64,000 bases of DNA, taken from the NCBI GenBank assembly GCA_964276025.1, contig CAXYDD010000001.1, positions 1-64,000 of the forward strand, read 5' to 3'. How positions within the stretch are numbered: the stretch's first letter is position 1; every line of letters starts with the position of its first letter. Below are positions 8,921 through 18,012 of the stretch, piece by piece. This stretch comes from Porticoccus sp964276025 (GTDB lineage Bacteria > Pseudomonadota > Gammaproteobacteria > Pseudomonadales > Porticoccaceae). Below the pieces are notes generated by a model. That model did not search any database, was not told the DNA's origin, and worked only from the letters and a program-made list of their open reading frames with translations. Position numbers and translations under genes: made by a program.

Positions 8921-9403
8921 ATGATTATTAAAAAAGACGCCACTGTATCGTTTCAATATTCCCTTGCTGATAAAAACGGCAATGCTTTAGATGCATCGCC
9001 AATAGATGAACCTTTAACATACATACATGGTCAAAATAAAATTATCCCAGGCCTTGAGAAGGAACTAGAGGGAAAAAAAATAGACGATGTTTTGATAGTC
9101 AATGTTGAAGCAAAAGATGCATATGGAGAAAGACAGGAGCAAATGGTTCAAAAGATACCAAGATCAAACTTCCAAGCTCAGGAAATAAAGGTTGGTATGC
9201 GTTTTGAGGCAAAAACATCAAACGGTGCGGTGTCAGTCGTCATTACTGAGATAACTGATGAAGAAGTGACTGTGGATGGCAATCACCCTCTAGCTGGCAA
9301 AGATCTTACTTTCGACGTGAGGATTGTAGATGTAAGAGAATCTACTAAAAAAGAAGTTGAAGATTGTTGTACTGAAAATGGCTGTACTGCTAATAAGCAT
9401 TAA
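8921..9403 (+). CDS. slyD: FKBP-type peptidyl-prolyl isomerase, SlyD-like
   Basis: The 160-aa protein has the SlyD layout: an FKBP half at residues 1-70 (VSFQYSLADKNGNALDAS, IPGLEKELEGK), an inserted IF chaperone domain at about 70-130 (DAYGERQEQMVQKIPRSNF), and an FKBP return (HPLAGKDLTFDVRIVDVRE). The tail carries a short cysteine/histidine cluster (CCTENGC, final KH) as in metal-binding SlyD, though much shorter than in E. coli. Expected roles are cytoplasmic folding and nickel handling. AGAGG precedes the ATG. The CPXCG gene follows 55 bp later on the same strand. Confidence 0.88.
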   Translation: MIIKKDATVSFQYSLADKNGNALDASPIDEPLTYIHGQNKIIPGLEKELEGKKIDDVLIVNVEAKDAYGERQEQMVQKIPRSNFQAQEIKVGMRFEAKTSNGAVSVVITEITDEEVTVDGNHPLAGKDLTFDVRIVDVRESTKKEVEDCCTENGCTANKH

Positions 9404-9458
9404 ACTTACTAAAGAGAGTCAGATTATAGAATAAAACAGATGTTTCGATGGGGTTGCG

Positions 9459-9656
9459 ATGAGGCTAAATTACCAACCAATTACTTGCCATTTCTGTTTT
9501 GAGATGTTCGAGATCGATTTAGGAATTGAGCCTCAGTTTAGTGGCCACAATGTAGAAATATTTGACTGTGAAGTTTGCTGCAATCCCAACAAAGTAGATT
9601 CTGAGGTTGAAGAGGGCGAAATAATTTCACTAGTAGTGAGTGATGGAAATGAATAA
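9459..9656 (+). CDS. CPXCG-type cysteine-rich small protein
   Basis: A 65-aa protein with two zinc-ribbon-like cysteine pairs: CHFC at residues 10-13 and CEVCCNP around 37-43. The acidic tail (SEVEEGEIISLVVSDGNE) is typical of the CPXCG motif-containing family common in gammaproteobacteria. The first pair reads C-H-F-C rather than C-P-x-C. Function is unknown; a zinc-binding role is inferred from the cysteines. It follows slyD on the same strand and may share its transcript. Confidence 0.75.
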   Translation: MRLNYQPITCHFCFEMFEIDLGIEPQFSGHNVEIFDCEVCCNPNKVDSEVEEGEIISLVVSDGNE

Positions 9657-9702
9657 AAATATAATTCAGTTGCTAAGTAGATGAATTTTTTTATATGTTA
9701 AG

Positions 9703-9912
9703 TTAAATAGTGTCAAACAAATATTTAATAAGAACTAAGGCAAGACCAGAGGTTGCAATAGCTAATAAGGGGATAAAAATCGGCGTTTTAGCTTCAGTGT
9801 TTTGACTTGCGCTACCGTCATTTTTATTTCTAAACAGAACTATAATTGCTACCACTAAAACACTTAACGCAATAGCAAGAAATATGTATACACCCATGTC
9901 GAAGTAAGTCAT
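9703..9912 (-). CDS. Small two-helix membrane protein, 69 aa
   Basis: A hydrophobic segment at about residues 7-27 (VYIFLAIALSVLVVAIIVLF), a short polar loop (RNKNDGSASQNTEAK) and a second helix at about 45-66 (IFIPLLAIATSGLALVLIKY) predict a helical hairpin in the inner membrane. I do not recognise a family. It lies 41 bp downstream of the DUF4149-like gene on the same strand, so the two are probably co-transcribed. Confidence 0.6.
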   Translation of the reverse strand: MTYFDMGVYIFLAIALSVLVVAIIVLFRNKNDGSASQNTEAKTPIFIPLLAIATSGLALVLIKYLFDTI

Positions 9913-9953
9913 TTAAATTCCTATTATGTTATGTGCTAAATATAGTTAGATAA

Positions 9954-10352
9954 TTAAAAAAAATTCCATCCTAAATTAACGATTAATGCGATTACTGTAA
10001 GTAAAACACTCGCTGAATGTAATTTTTTAAATAGATTCTCATTTCCAGAATCTTTGGCTGTATTAGTAGCTGGCACCATGACGTAGCAAATAGCCATCGC
10101 AACTGCTGTTACCAGTGATGCTATTAAAGGAGCTTTATTGTCACTACCATAAAAATATATGAAGAGAAAAGAAATTATCGATAGAATTAAGACCGAAAGA
10201 AATAATTTTGGAAACACGCTTCTCAGAAATGGCCCGGCGTCTTTCATGGCAATTAACTTGAAGATAGCCGGAGCTACGATTGAAACTTGCATCATTATCA
10301 TCCCAACAATGATGCCTGATAACAATATAGGAAGATGATTTAACGTTTGCAT
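9954..10352 (-). CDS. DUF4149-like integral membrane protein
   Basis: The 132-aa product has four predicted helices: residues 8-30, 48-68, 75-95 and 112-130. Features typical of DUF4149/TMEM205-like proteins are the opening LLSGIIVGMIMMQVSIVAPAIF and the late LHSASVLLTVI with its conserved histidine. The role of the family is unknown. It heads a two-gene minus-strand unit with the 69-aa membrane protein and is divergent from the Sel1-repeat gene across about 200 bp in which I see no gene. Confidence 0.65.
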   Translation of the reverse strand: MQTLNHLPILLSGIIVGMIMMQVSIVAPAIFKLIAMKDAGPFLRSVFPKLFLSVLILSIISFLFIYFYGSDNKAPLIASLVTAVAMAICYVMVPATNTAKDSGNENLFKKLHSASVLLTVIALIVNLGWNFF

Positions 10353-10558
10353 AATATTAAGATTCCGTTGGCTTATTTGATGAATTACTATGTGTTTTTT
10401 AAAAAAATTACATATTGCTAGTTTAGTTGAAAGGTAGGTTGATAAAAAGTAGTAGAATAAGAATGATCTAGCTTTTCATGGATTCGATAAACTTGAAAAG
10501 TTAGACTAGGAAAATATGATATTAATTTTAGTACGGGTTCCCTAGGAGGGCCTTTGAT

Positions 10559-10825
10559 TTGAAGCTTAACGATAGGGAGTTTGAAGTTTACAGGCAGGCT
10601 GTGGAAGAGGGTGGTGCAGAATCTTATTTTAATTTAGGAGCAATGTATGCCAGACGAGGCTCTGATTTTTATCATGAGTCAGTCATGTGGTACCGAACTG
10701 CAGCTAATCAAGGGCATATAGAGGCAAAAAAGGTGTTAGATACAATAAAAGAAAATAAAAAATCTTATGCTCCGTGGTACAAAAAGCTTCTGTTGAGTTT
10801 AGATTTAAATAAGTATTTAAAATAG
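10559..10825 (+). CDS. Sel1-repeat small protein, TTG start
   Basis: An 88-aa soluble protein with one clear Sel1/TPR-like repeat: AESYFNLGAMYARRG at about residues 20-34, then YHESVMWYRTAANQGHIEAKKVL at about 38-60. Such repeats mediate protein contacts. The start is TTG at 10559 because AGGAGGG lies at 10544-10550, nine bases before it, and the next upstream TTG runs straight into a stop. The SOUL-family gene follows 39 bp later with its own TTG start. Confidence 0.65.
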   Translation: MKLNDREFEVYRQAVEEGGAESYFNLGAMYARRGSDFYHESVMWYRTAANQGHIEAKKVLDTIKENKKSYAPWYKKLLLSLDLNKYLK

Positions 10826-10864
10826 CTCAATACAATTATAGAGGCTCAAAAAGGAAAGTGAATA

Positions 10865-11482
10865 TTGAAAATTTTCTTAGGTTACTTTATTTATTTTATA
10901 GTTTTAGGATCTGCAAGCGTTATGGCTATAGAGGAAGCAGCATATACAAATATTCTAAAGGATAAAATTTTTGAAATTAGAAAATATGAGCCACACGTGC
11001 TCGCTGAGATAGAAATAGATGGAAGTTTTGAGGAAGCTGGTAGTAAAGCATTTAGTAAGTTGTTTCGTTATATTTCTGGTGAAAATATACCCCAGAAAAA
11101 AATCAAAATGACAGCACCTGTTTCTCAGTCATATAATGGTGAAAATATCAATATGACTTCACCTGTCGGCCAAAAGGAAAAAAATGGTAAATGGTTAGTA
11201 AGTTTCATGATGCCTTCTAGCTATTCTTTTGAGCAACTACCCAAACCAAAAGATCCTGATATCCATCTTCGTCAGGTTTCTAGCAGTTTTATCGCTTCTG
11301 TTGAATATTCTGGGTTTTGGAGTGAAAAAAAATACCGAGATTATTTAGGTTTATTGAATAAATGGATCTCTGAACGACAACTGAAAGTGATCGGTAAACC
11401 TATATGGGCACGTTACGATGCTCCTTATGTGCCGTGGTTTTTGAGAAGAAACGAGATATTAATACCTATCAATCAACCTTAA
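10865..11482 (+). CDS. SOUL-family haem-binding protein, exported
   Basis: The 205-aa product opens with a Sec signal peptide (MKIFLGYFIYFIVLGSASVMA), cut before IEEAAY. The mature part has the SOUL/HEBP fold pattern: YTNILKDKIFEIRKYEP, GSFEEAGSKAFSKLFRYISG, KIKMTAPVS, then VSFMMPSSYS and a late RYDAPYVPWFLRRNEILI. SOUL proteins bind haem or tetrapyrroles; the bacterial role is unsettled. The TTG start at 10865 is supported by AGGAAAG upstream. It ends 77 bp from glnE, which is convergent; no clear terminator separates them. Confidence 0.82.
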   Translation: MKIFLGYFIYFIVLGSASVMAIEEAAYTNILKDKIFEIRKYEPHVLAEIEIDGSFEEAGSKAFSKLFRYISGENIPQKKIKMTAPVSQSYNGENINMTSPVGQKEKNGKWLVSFMMPSSYSFEQLPKPKDPDIHLRQVSSSFIASVEYSGFWSEKKYRDYLGLLNKWISERQLKVIGKPIWARYDAPYVPWFLRRNEILIPINQP

Positions 11483-11559
11483 AGTTTTGCATAAAATGTT
11501 TATGTGGTGCAGTTTCAGCAAAAAATCCTTTATTTTCTGATCTTTTTTCCTTAATCATT

Positions 11560-14505
11560 TTATTCCAGCTTTGTCACTTTATTCCATATAGTAGTGACTT
11601 GTTTGCGTTGAGTAGAGCATTGATTGGCTTCTATAAGGAGAGGTGCATTTTGCAGTTGCAGTTTATGACCTAAGGAGCGGTAATTTATGTATGCTTCTTT
11701 TAGATTTTTTGCCTCATCGAATGAAAAGATACCATTGCTTTCTAGGCTGTCAATAATTCGAATATTATCGCTCCAATGTATTAAATCAACGAACTGGTGT
11801 GCATGTGATAGGACTTTTGTTTGTACTATGAATTCGATATCAACAATTCCTCCTTCATCATACTTAATATCAAACATAGGTACATTTGCGTTCGAATGCT
11901 CAATTTTTGTTTTTAGTAGTGGCTTTTTTGGAGTTCTTTTTTCAATTGTTAGTTGTTTTAACATCTTTTTTCGCATATCGGAAACATCATTAATAAGCTG
12001 ATTTTGATCTCTACTTCTACATAAAACTTTTGATCTGATAGACTTAAATTTTCCAGTTAATACTGGTGTTCCAACGATTGGCCTTGCTCTAACTAGAGCT
12101 TGATGCTCCCATGTCCAGGCATTATCAAGTTGGTATTTTTCAAATGCCTCTAGTGATGAGACTAGCATTCCTGAGCGCCCTGATGGCCTGAGACGGACAT
12201 CAACCTCATAAAGAACACCAGATGCTAATCGAGTCGTTAGAATATGAATAATTTTTTGCCCTAATCGTATGAAAAATGTTTCATTATCAATGGATTTATC
12301 GCCGTCTGTTTGATCATTTCGATTAGCATCGTAAATAAATACTAAATCAAGATCAGAGTTATGTCCTAACTCTATACTTCCAAGCTTGCCATAGCCCACG
12401 ATTAGAAATTCTGATTTTTTGCTAGCGCCTCCTGAGGGATTGCCGTATTTTTCTATCATTTGACCCCATGCAATTTCTACAGTGTGAGTCAGTATTGCTT
12501 CTGCGATTGACGTAAGGTAGTCACTAACCTTTAATAAGGGCAGTATTTCTGTAACTTCACATGCCGCGACATGGAGGCTGTGTGAAAGCTTAAAGTAACG
12601 TAAAGCCTCCATCTGCGCCTCTTGGTCGTTAGAGGGGACCCTAAGTAATTGCTGCCTTAATTCGTCTATTAGTTGCTCTTTATCAGGCAGAGTATATAGC
12701 GTCCTATGATCAAGTAGTTCGTCTAATAAGGCGGGGTTTCTGGATAATTGTTCGGAGATCCATGGACTAGCAGAGCAAAGTTGTATGGTGATATTCAGTA
12801 CACCTGGATTCTCTTTTAGTAAAACTAAATAGGCGCTTCTACGTGCTATAGATTCTATAAGCTTAAGGACTCGGATAAGTGTTGATGTCTCATTTTCATA
12901 ATTAGCACAAGCAAATATTAGGTCTGGCATTAATGCATCGAGACGGGTCTTTGCATCTTTTGACATAAAAAGAATCGACCGATCCTGTTTAAGGGCTTGA
13001 ATCAAAACAAGTGCATCTTTTGAGCTTTTGTAACCTAAACAACTGAGCTTTGCTGTTACATCCTTATCAATTTCGCATTGCCAAATATCATCTGCTTGCA
13101 TAAGCTCATTTTTTTTATGATCATTTGTATCAGGACTTGGTTCGCTAGCAATAACTGATCTAAATATTTGTTGTACGTCAGAACGTCGTTTATCGAGCAC
13201 CAGCGAGAATTGATCCCAGCTGATGAAACCCATAAGGTAAGCTAACTTAAGTTGTTCTTCTTTTGTATTTGGAAGCATGTGAGTCTGAAGATCTTGCATA
13301 CCCTGTAAAATATGTTCTGTATCTCTCAAGAATTTATAACTTTGCTGTAGTTTTTTTACTTCCGATTCAGGTAGCAACGACTCTTTATTCATAAGAGTTA
13401 AAATATCTTTCAGCGATTGAGACTGAAAGCGCATATCTCTGCCGCCGTATATAATTTGGAAGGCTTGAGCTATAAATTCTATTTCACGAATACCTCCAAA
13501 TCCAATTTTTATATTTTTTGATATATCTTTTCTTTGTGTTTCTCTATTAATAAGAATTTTCATTTTACGTAAGGATTCTAGAGTACTGAAATCAACATAT
13601 TTTCTGAAGGTGAATGGCCGCAACAATTTCATTAGCTCGGCTCCATCTTCTGCTTCTCCACCCACTACCCTAGCTTTAATCATAGCGTAACGCTCCCAGT
13701 CACGCCCTTGAGTCTGATAATACTCCTCCATTGCAGCAAAACTAAGAATAAGATTACCGCTTTGACCGTATGGCCTTAAACGCATATCCACCCGAAATAC
13801 GAAGCCATCATCAGTTTTTGCATCTAGTGATTTGATAAGCCTCTGACTTAGACGTACAAAAAATTCTTCATTACTAAGGCTACATTGACTTCCATTAGTT
13901 TCGCCTTGTTCTGGGTATGCGAATATTAGATCAATATCTGAGGAAACGTTTAATTCCCAGCCACCTAATTTTCCCATTCCAAGCACAACCATTTTTTGTG
14001 GTTTACCATTTAAATCACTAGGGGTTCCTGAAACTTCACAGGCGCTATGATAAAGAAAGTCCAATGCATTTCGTATAGATGTTTCTGCTAGAGAGGTCAT
14101 ATCAAAAGTAGTTTCTTCTAAATCTGACTCCCTATTAAAATCACGCCAAATAATTCGAGTAATCTCGCGATTTCGAAATTGTCGCAGCACTCTCAATAAA
14201 TCATTTTCGCTAGTAACATCTTTGAGGTCTTGTGTTAGGCGTTCATTCATTTCATCCTTTTTATAAGATCTATATAGCTCACCAGAACTAACTAATTGTC
14301 TGAATTCTTCAGGGTTCTTACTACACCACATAGCAATGAAATGACTACAACTCCAGCATCTTTTTAGATGAGATAAGAAACTATTTTTATTTTCAACAAG
14401 TGACAACAACCACTGTGATTGTTTTTTAGTAGTTGTTTCTACGAAATGTCTTAACTTTAATGACCATTCGTCTTCTAATATTTTAGGTATATTTTTGTCG
14501 TCCAT
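11560..14505 (-). CDS. glnE: Glutamate-ammonia-ligase adenylyltransferase (GlnE)
   Basis: Bifunctional enzyme that adds AMP to, and removes it from, glutamine synthetase in response to PII state. At 981 aa it is close to the E. coli length (946). It holds both nucleotidyltransferase domains. The N-terminal one has GMGKLGG at 176-182 and the catalytic DxD in SSDIDLIF (D190, D192). The second has GYGKLGS and HNSDLDLVF. The region between is the helical PII-binding linker. It is monocistronic and divergent from umuDC. The C-terminal sequence is intact. Confidence 0.96.
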   Translation of the reverse strand: MDDKNIPKILEDEWSLKLRHFVETTTKKQSQWLLSLVENKNSFLSHLKRCWSCSHFIAMWCSKNPEEFRQLVSSGELYRSYKKDEMNERLTQDLKDVTSENDLLRVLRQFRNREITRIIWRDFNRESDLEETTFDMTSLAETSIRNALDFLYHSACEVSGTPSDLNGKPQKMVVLGMGKLGGWELNVSSDIDLIFAYPEQGETNGSQCSLSNEEFFVRLSQRLIKSLDAKTDDGFVFRVDMRLRPYGQSGNLILSFAAMEEYYQTQGRDWERYAMIKARVVGGEAEDGAELMKLLRPFTFRKYVDFSTLESLRKMKILINRETQRKDISKNIKIGFGGIREIEFIAQAFQIIYGGRDMRFQSQSLKDILTLMNKESLLPESEVKKLQQSYKFLRDTEHILQGMQDLQTHMLPNTKEEQLKLAYLMGFISWDQFSLVLDKRRSDVQQIFRSVIASEPSPDTNDHKKNELMQADDIWQCEIDKDVTAKLSCLGYKSSKDALVLIQALKQDRSILFMSKDAKTRLDALMPDLIFACANYENETSTLIRVLKLIESIARRSAYLVLLKENPGVLNITIQLCSASPWISEQLSRNPALLDELLDHRTLYTLPDKEQLIDELRQQLLRVPSNDQEAQMEALRYFKLSHSLHVAACEVTEILPLLKVSDYLTSIAEAILTHTVEIAWGQMIEKYGNPSGGASKKSEFLIVGYGKLGSIELGHNSDLDLVFIYDANRNDQTDGDKSIDNETFFIRLGQKIIHILTTRLASGVLYEVDVRLRPSGRSGMLVSSLEAFEKYQLDNAWTWEHQALVRARPIVGTPVLTGKFKSIRSKVLCRSRDQNQLINDVSDMRKKMLKQLTIEKRTPKKPLLKTKIEHSNANVPMFDIKYDEGGIVDIEFIVQTKVLSHAHQFVDLIHWSDNIRIIDSLESNGIFSFDEAKNLKEAYINYRSLGHKLQLQNAPLLIEANQCSTQRKQVTTIWNKVTKLE

Positions 14506-14610
14506 TTTTCGCCAAATTATTTTATACAGGTTGCCATTAAAAAAAGGACTACTGTAAATAGAACTATATGTTTAAAACATTTATATACTAAACAAGCGAC
14601 TACATATATA

Positions 14611-14626
14611 CTGTATATTTATACAG
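14611..14626 (+). promoter_or_regulatory. LexA (SOS) box before umuDC
   Basis: CTGTATATTTATACAG matches the gammaproteobacterial LexA consensus CTGT-N8-ACAG with an AT-only centre. It ends 21 bp before the umuD ATG, so LexA would overlap the promoter and block umuDC until DNA damage. The flanking TA and TT extend the palindrome. Confidence 0.92.
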
Positions 14627-14647
14627 TTATAAAGCGATCGGTAAACA

Positions 14648-15067
14648 ATGAATTATTTAGCCAGTTCGAGTCACTTCTCTAAGAGATACTTGGATTTATA
14701 CCTGACTAAGTTATCAGCAGGCTTCCCTAGCCCAGCAGACGATTATATAGAGTCAAAACTAGATCTTAATGAGCACCTTATAAGTCAGCCTTCCGCTACA
14801 TTTTTTGCTAAAGCTGAGGGAGACTCTATGATAGATAGAGGCATCTTTAATGGGGATCTGTTAGTTGTGGATAGATCTATAGAGGCAAAACATGGACATA
14901 TTATAGTCGCTGCATTTGATGGAGGGCTAACTTGCAAAATCTTAGATAAAAAAAGGAGACGTCTAATACCTGCTAATAAAAATTATCAACCGATAGTTAT
15001 TTTAGAAAACTCCGATTTTTCAATTGAAGGTATTGTTATTCATTCAATTAGAAGCCATCAATGTTAG
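14648..15067 (+). CDS. umuD: UmuD, polymerase V autoprotease subunit
   Basis: LexA-fold S24 peptidase of 139 aa that self-cleaves on RecA filaments to give UmuD', the partner of UmuC. The cleavage site is A24-G25 in SAGFPSPADDY, the nucleophile is S60 (EGDSMID) and the general base K97 (LTCKIL). All three positions equal the E. coli numbering; position 24 is Ala here rather than Cys. A consensus SOS box lies just upstream. It overlaps umuC by 7 bp, so the two are translationally coupled. Confidence 0.95.
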   Translation: MNYLASSSHFSKRYLDLYLTKLSAGFPSPADDYIESKLDLNEHLISQPSATFFAKAEGDSMIDRGIFNGDLLVVDRSIEAKHGHIIVAAFDGGLTCKILDKKRRRLIPANKNYQPIVILENSDFSIEGIVIHSIRSHQC

Positions 15068-16308
15068 CACTAATTGATTGTAATAGTTTTTATGCTAGTT
15101 GCGAGCAGGTCTTTAGACCTGACTTGAGGGGAAAGCCTGTAGTTGTACTATCGAATAATGATGGGTGTATTGTTGCTAGAAACAAAGAAGTCAAAGCATT
15201 AGGTATTCCTGGTCTCCAGCCTTATTTTAAAATGGCTCCGCTACTAAAGCAGCATAAAGTACATGTATTTTCTAGTAATTATGAATTATATGCGGATTTA
15301 TCCAGCAGAGTGATGAATGTAGCATCAAGCTTTTCTCCGGATGTAGAAATTTATTCGATAGATGAGTTATTTCTATCTCTAGATGGCATGGAATGCGATT
15401 TAAATCAATATGCCAAAAAAATAAGAAAAACTATATGGCGTCATGTCAGGGTTCCAGTATCCGTAGGTATTGCACCTACGAAGACCCTCTCTAAGATTGC
15501 CAACCATGCTGCTAAAAAATATTTAGGGTTAAAAGGAGTTTGTATTTTAGATAACCCAAAAAAGTGGAAATCAATACTCAAAAAAATTCCTGTTAGTGAT
15601 GTGTGGGGAGTAGGGAGGCGGCTTACTGAGAGACTTACAGAATTTGGTGTTATTACTGCTAGCGATCTAGCGCAGCAATCCCCTGAGAGTATACGAAGGT
15701 TTTTTAATATCAATTTAGAGAGGACAGTAAGAGAGCTTAATGGCGAAGCTTGCATGCCAATAGAGGGAGAAACTGAGCCCAGAAAGCAGATATTTTCTAC
15801 AAGAACTTTTGGTCATCGAATCTACGACTTAAGTGAACTACAGCAATCAATCAGCACCTATGCAACAAGAGCCTGCGAAAAACTAAGAAAACAACAAAGC
15901 CTAGTGAAGACAGCAACTGTCTTTATTCAGACTAGCCGTTTCGATGAGCTAAAATATCTGAGGTCTACAATAGTTCATATGCCGCATTCTACGAACGATA
16001 CTTCACTCGTTGTTAGAGAGCTCAATAAAAGTGTTAAAAATTTATTCATTAAGGGTTTGCCTTACTATAAGGCGGGTGTTGGACTGATTGACCTAACTGA
16101 TCAAGATAATCAGCAGATGACTTTATTTGATAACCAGCAGCCTAAAAAAAGAAGTCGACTTATGGAGGTAATGGATCAAATCAATGCTAAAAACTGTGGA
16201 TCTATACATCTAGCAAGTAATGGGATCAATCAAGACTGGAAGATGAGAAGACTTAAGAAATCCCCCTCATATACAACTAAATGGAGTGAAATTCCCACGA
16301 CCAAATAG
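15061..16308 (+). CDS. umuC: UmuC, Y-family translesion DNA polymerase V
   Basis: Catalytic subunit of DNA polymerase V, 415 aa. The first catalytic carboxylate is in LALIDCNSFYASCEQVF (D6), and the second pair is in YSIDELFLSL at about residues 100-109. A helix-hairpin-helix region follows (VSDVWGVGRRLTERLTEFG), then the little-finger domain. The C-terminal MTLFD pentapeptide resembles a beta-clamp-binding motif. It overlaps umuD and shares its SOS control. A weak AGTC/GACT inverted repeat around T and A runs (16310-16334) lies just after the stop. Confidence 0.96.
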   Translation: MLALIDCNSFYASCEQVFRPDLRGKPVVVLSNNDGCIVARNKEVKALGIPGLQPYFKMAPLLKQHKVHVFSSNYELYADLSSRVMNVASSFSPDVEIYSIDELFLSLDGMECDLNQYAKKIRKTIWRHVRVPVSVGIAPTKTLSKIANHAAKKYLGLKGVCILDNPKKWKSILKKIPVSDVWGVGRRLTERLTEFGVITASDLAQQSPESIRRFFNINLERTVRELNGEACMPIEGETEPRKQIFSTRTFGHRIYDLSELQQSISTYATRACEKLRKQQSLVKTATVFIQTSRFDELKYLRSTIVHMPHSTNDTSLVVRELNKSVKNLFIKGLPYYKAGVGLIDLTDQDNQQMTLFDNQQPKKRSRLMEVMDQINAKNCGSIHLASNGINQDWKMRRLKKSPSYTTKWSEIPTTK

Positions 16309-16340
16309 TAGTCTATTTTTTTTAAAAAAAGACTGAAGAC

Positions 16341-16470
16341 AAATACTTTTCATTTAAATTCGTAATAGTTAGTATTTAACTAGTATTGAGGCTGGGCTCT
16401 GATAAGATGCCGAGCTTTCCTTGAGAAGCGAATATGTTTAGTCTCATCACCAGTAAAGAATCTAATTTAA
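16341..16470 (+). repeat. Leader and first codons of sulP, copy 1 (intact)
   Basis: This 130-bp stretch holds the sulP leader and its first 13 codons. It aligns without gaps to 63521-63650, 47,180 bp downstream, with 20 mismatches by my hand count (about 85% identity). The 28 bases 16384-16411 are identical in both. Within the coding part, the only changes are the start codon and two silent ones. Confidence 0.9.
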
Positions 16471-17999
16471 AAAATGACTTATTATCAGGAGTAACCGTTG
16501 CATTAGCGCTGGTTCCTGAGGCTGTCGCGTTTGCGTTTGTAGCAGGCGTGGCACCTATGATTGGATTATATGCAGCTTTTATTATGGGCATTATAGCTGC
16601 TATATTTGGTGGTCGACCCGGAATGATTTCTGGTGCTACCGGAGCTATGGCTATAGTAGTGGTTGCACTCGTAGCGAATCATGGAGTGCAGTACTTGTTT
16701 GCTGCAGTTTTACTAGCAGGGTTATTACAAATTATGTTTGGGGTGTTACGTCTTGGTAAGTTTATTCGTTTGGTGCCATACCCAGTTATGCTTGGATTTG
16801 TTAATGGTCTTGCAGTTGTTATTTTTTTGGCGCAACTTGCTCAATTCAAGGTAGCTAAAGCTCCTGGAATACTAGAATGGATGGAGGGAACACAACTGTA
16901 TATGATGTTAGGGTTAGTGGCTTTGACCATGACGATTATCTACTACCTACCAAAGTTTACAACAATTATACCAGCGTCACTAGTTGCTATTATCGTGGTG
17001 ACATTAATGGTTCATGGTTTGGATATAGATACTCGTACAGTGATTGACTTCGTTCGTAGCATGCTTCCACCCGCAGAAAGAGCACTAGCAACACTAGAAG
17101 GAAATCTACCTAGTTTTTCTATCCCTATGGTGCCTTTTTCTTTAGAAACATTAAGTATTATTACTCCTTACGCAATAATTTTGTCTCTCGTAGGTCTAAT
17201 TGAGTCTCTTCTGACATTATCTTTGATTGACGATCTTACAGGCACTCGAGGTCGTGGAAATCGAGAATGTACCGCCCAAGGCTTAGGAAACGTAGCTAAT
17301 GGATTTTTTGGAGGAATGGGCGGTTGCGCTATGATTGGACAAAGTATGATAAATATCAACTCAGGAGGTAGAGGGCGACTATCTGGAATTTCAGCAGCAG
17401 TTGTCTTACTAGCCTGCATTTTATTTTTTTCCAATCTGATTGAGATGATTCCACTAGCTGCGCTTGTGGGTGTAATGTTCATGGTGGTATTAGGTACTTT
17501 CGAATGGGCGTCTTTTCGTATATTTCAAGGCATGCAGAGAAGCGATGCCTTGATCTCCATTCTTGTGGCAGCAGTCACTGTATACACTGATTTAGCTGTT
17601 GCTGTAATTGTTGGTGTAATTGTATCGGCGTTAGTTTTTGCTTGGGAGCATGCAAAGCATATAGCGGTAGTTACTTACATAGATGAAGATGGCTGGAAAG
17701 TTTATGAGCTAAATGGGCCTATATTTTTTGGTTCAGTAAGTAACTTTAAAGAGCTTTTTTCAGTAAATGATGACCCTAATGATGTGGTAATTGAATTTAA
17801 AAACGCAAGAGTTTCGGATTCTTCAGCTATTGAGGCGCTGCATGGCTTGGCCCATAAATATCAAAAACTAGGAAAAAAATTACATCTTCGACATCTCAGT
17901 GAGGATTGCTTACGTTTATTGGACGATGCTGCACGTTATGTGGAGATCAACATTAATGAGGATCCGCGCTACAAGGTTGCAACAGACGATTTTGATTAA
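16434..17999 (+). CDS. SulP-family inorganic anion transporter with STAS domain
   Basis: A 521-aa inner-membrane carrier. The N-terminal 390 residues form the SulP transmembrane core, opening with SGVTVALALVPEAVAFAFVAGV and including GGRPGMISGATGAMA and the later GNVANGFFGGMGGCAMIGQSMIN. The STAS domain follows at about 410-515, with SDSSAIEAL at the usual phospho-loop position. Substrates in this family include sulfate, bicarbonate and dicarboxylates; sequence alone does not decide. It follows umuC and converges with the short-chain dehydrogenase. A decayed copy of its 5' end lies between lpd and sucC. Confidence 0.9.
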   Translation: MFSLITSKESNLKNDLLSGVTVALALVPEAVAFAFVAGVAPMIGLYAAFIMGIIAAIFGGRPGMISGATGAMAIVVVALVANHGVQYLFAAVLLAGLLQIMFGVLRLGKFIRLVPYPVMLGFVNGLAVVIFLAQLAQFKVAKAPGILEWMEGTQLYMMLGLVALTMTIIYYLPKFTTIIPASLVAIIVVTLMVHGLDIDTRTVIDFVRSMLPPAERALATLEGNLPSFSIPMVPFSLETLSIITPYAIILSLVGLIESLLTLSLIDDLTGTRGRGNRECTAQGLGNVANGFFGGMGGCAMIGQSMININSGGRGRLSGISAAVVLLACILFFSNLIEMIPLAALVGVMFMVVLGTFEWASFRIFQGMQRSDALISILVAAVTVYTDLAVAVIVGVIVSALVFAWEHAKHIAVVTYIDEDGWKVYELNGPIFFGSVSNFKELFSVNDDPNDVVIEFKNARVSDSSAIEALHGLAHKYQKLGKKLHLRHLSEDCLRLLDDAARYVEININEDPRYKVATDDFD

Positions 18000-18012
18000 T
18001 AGTAAATTATTG

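Noticed and set aside
16310..16334. Terminator after umuC
   Set aside because: Only AGTC/GACT plus A/T pairs with no GC-rich stem; too weak to call.
16394..16418. Riboswitch-like hairpin (GGGCTC/GAGCTT) in the sulP leader
   Set aside because: The second copy changes one arm (GAGCTT to AAATTT) without a compensating change, so pairing is not supported.
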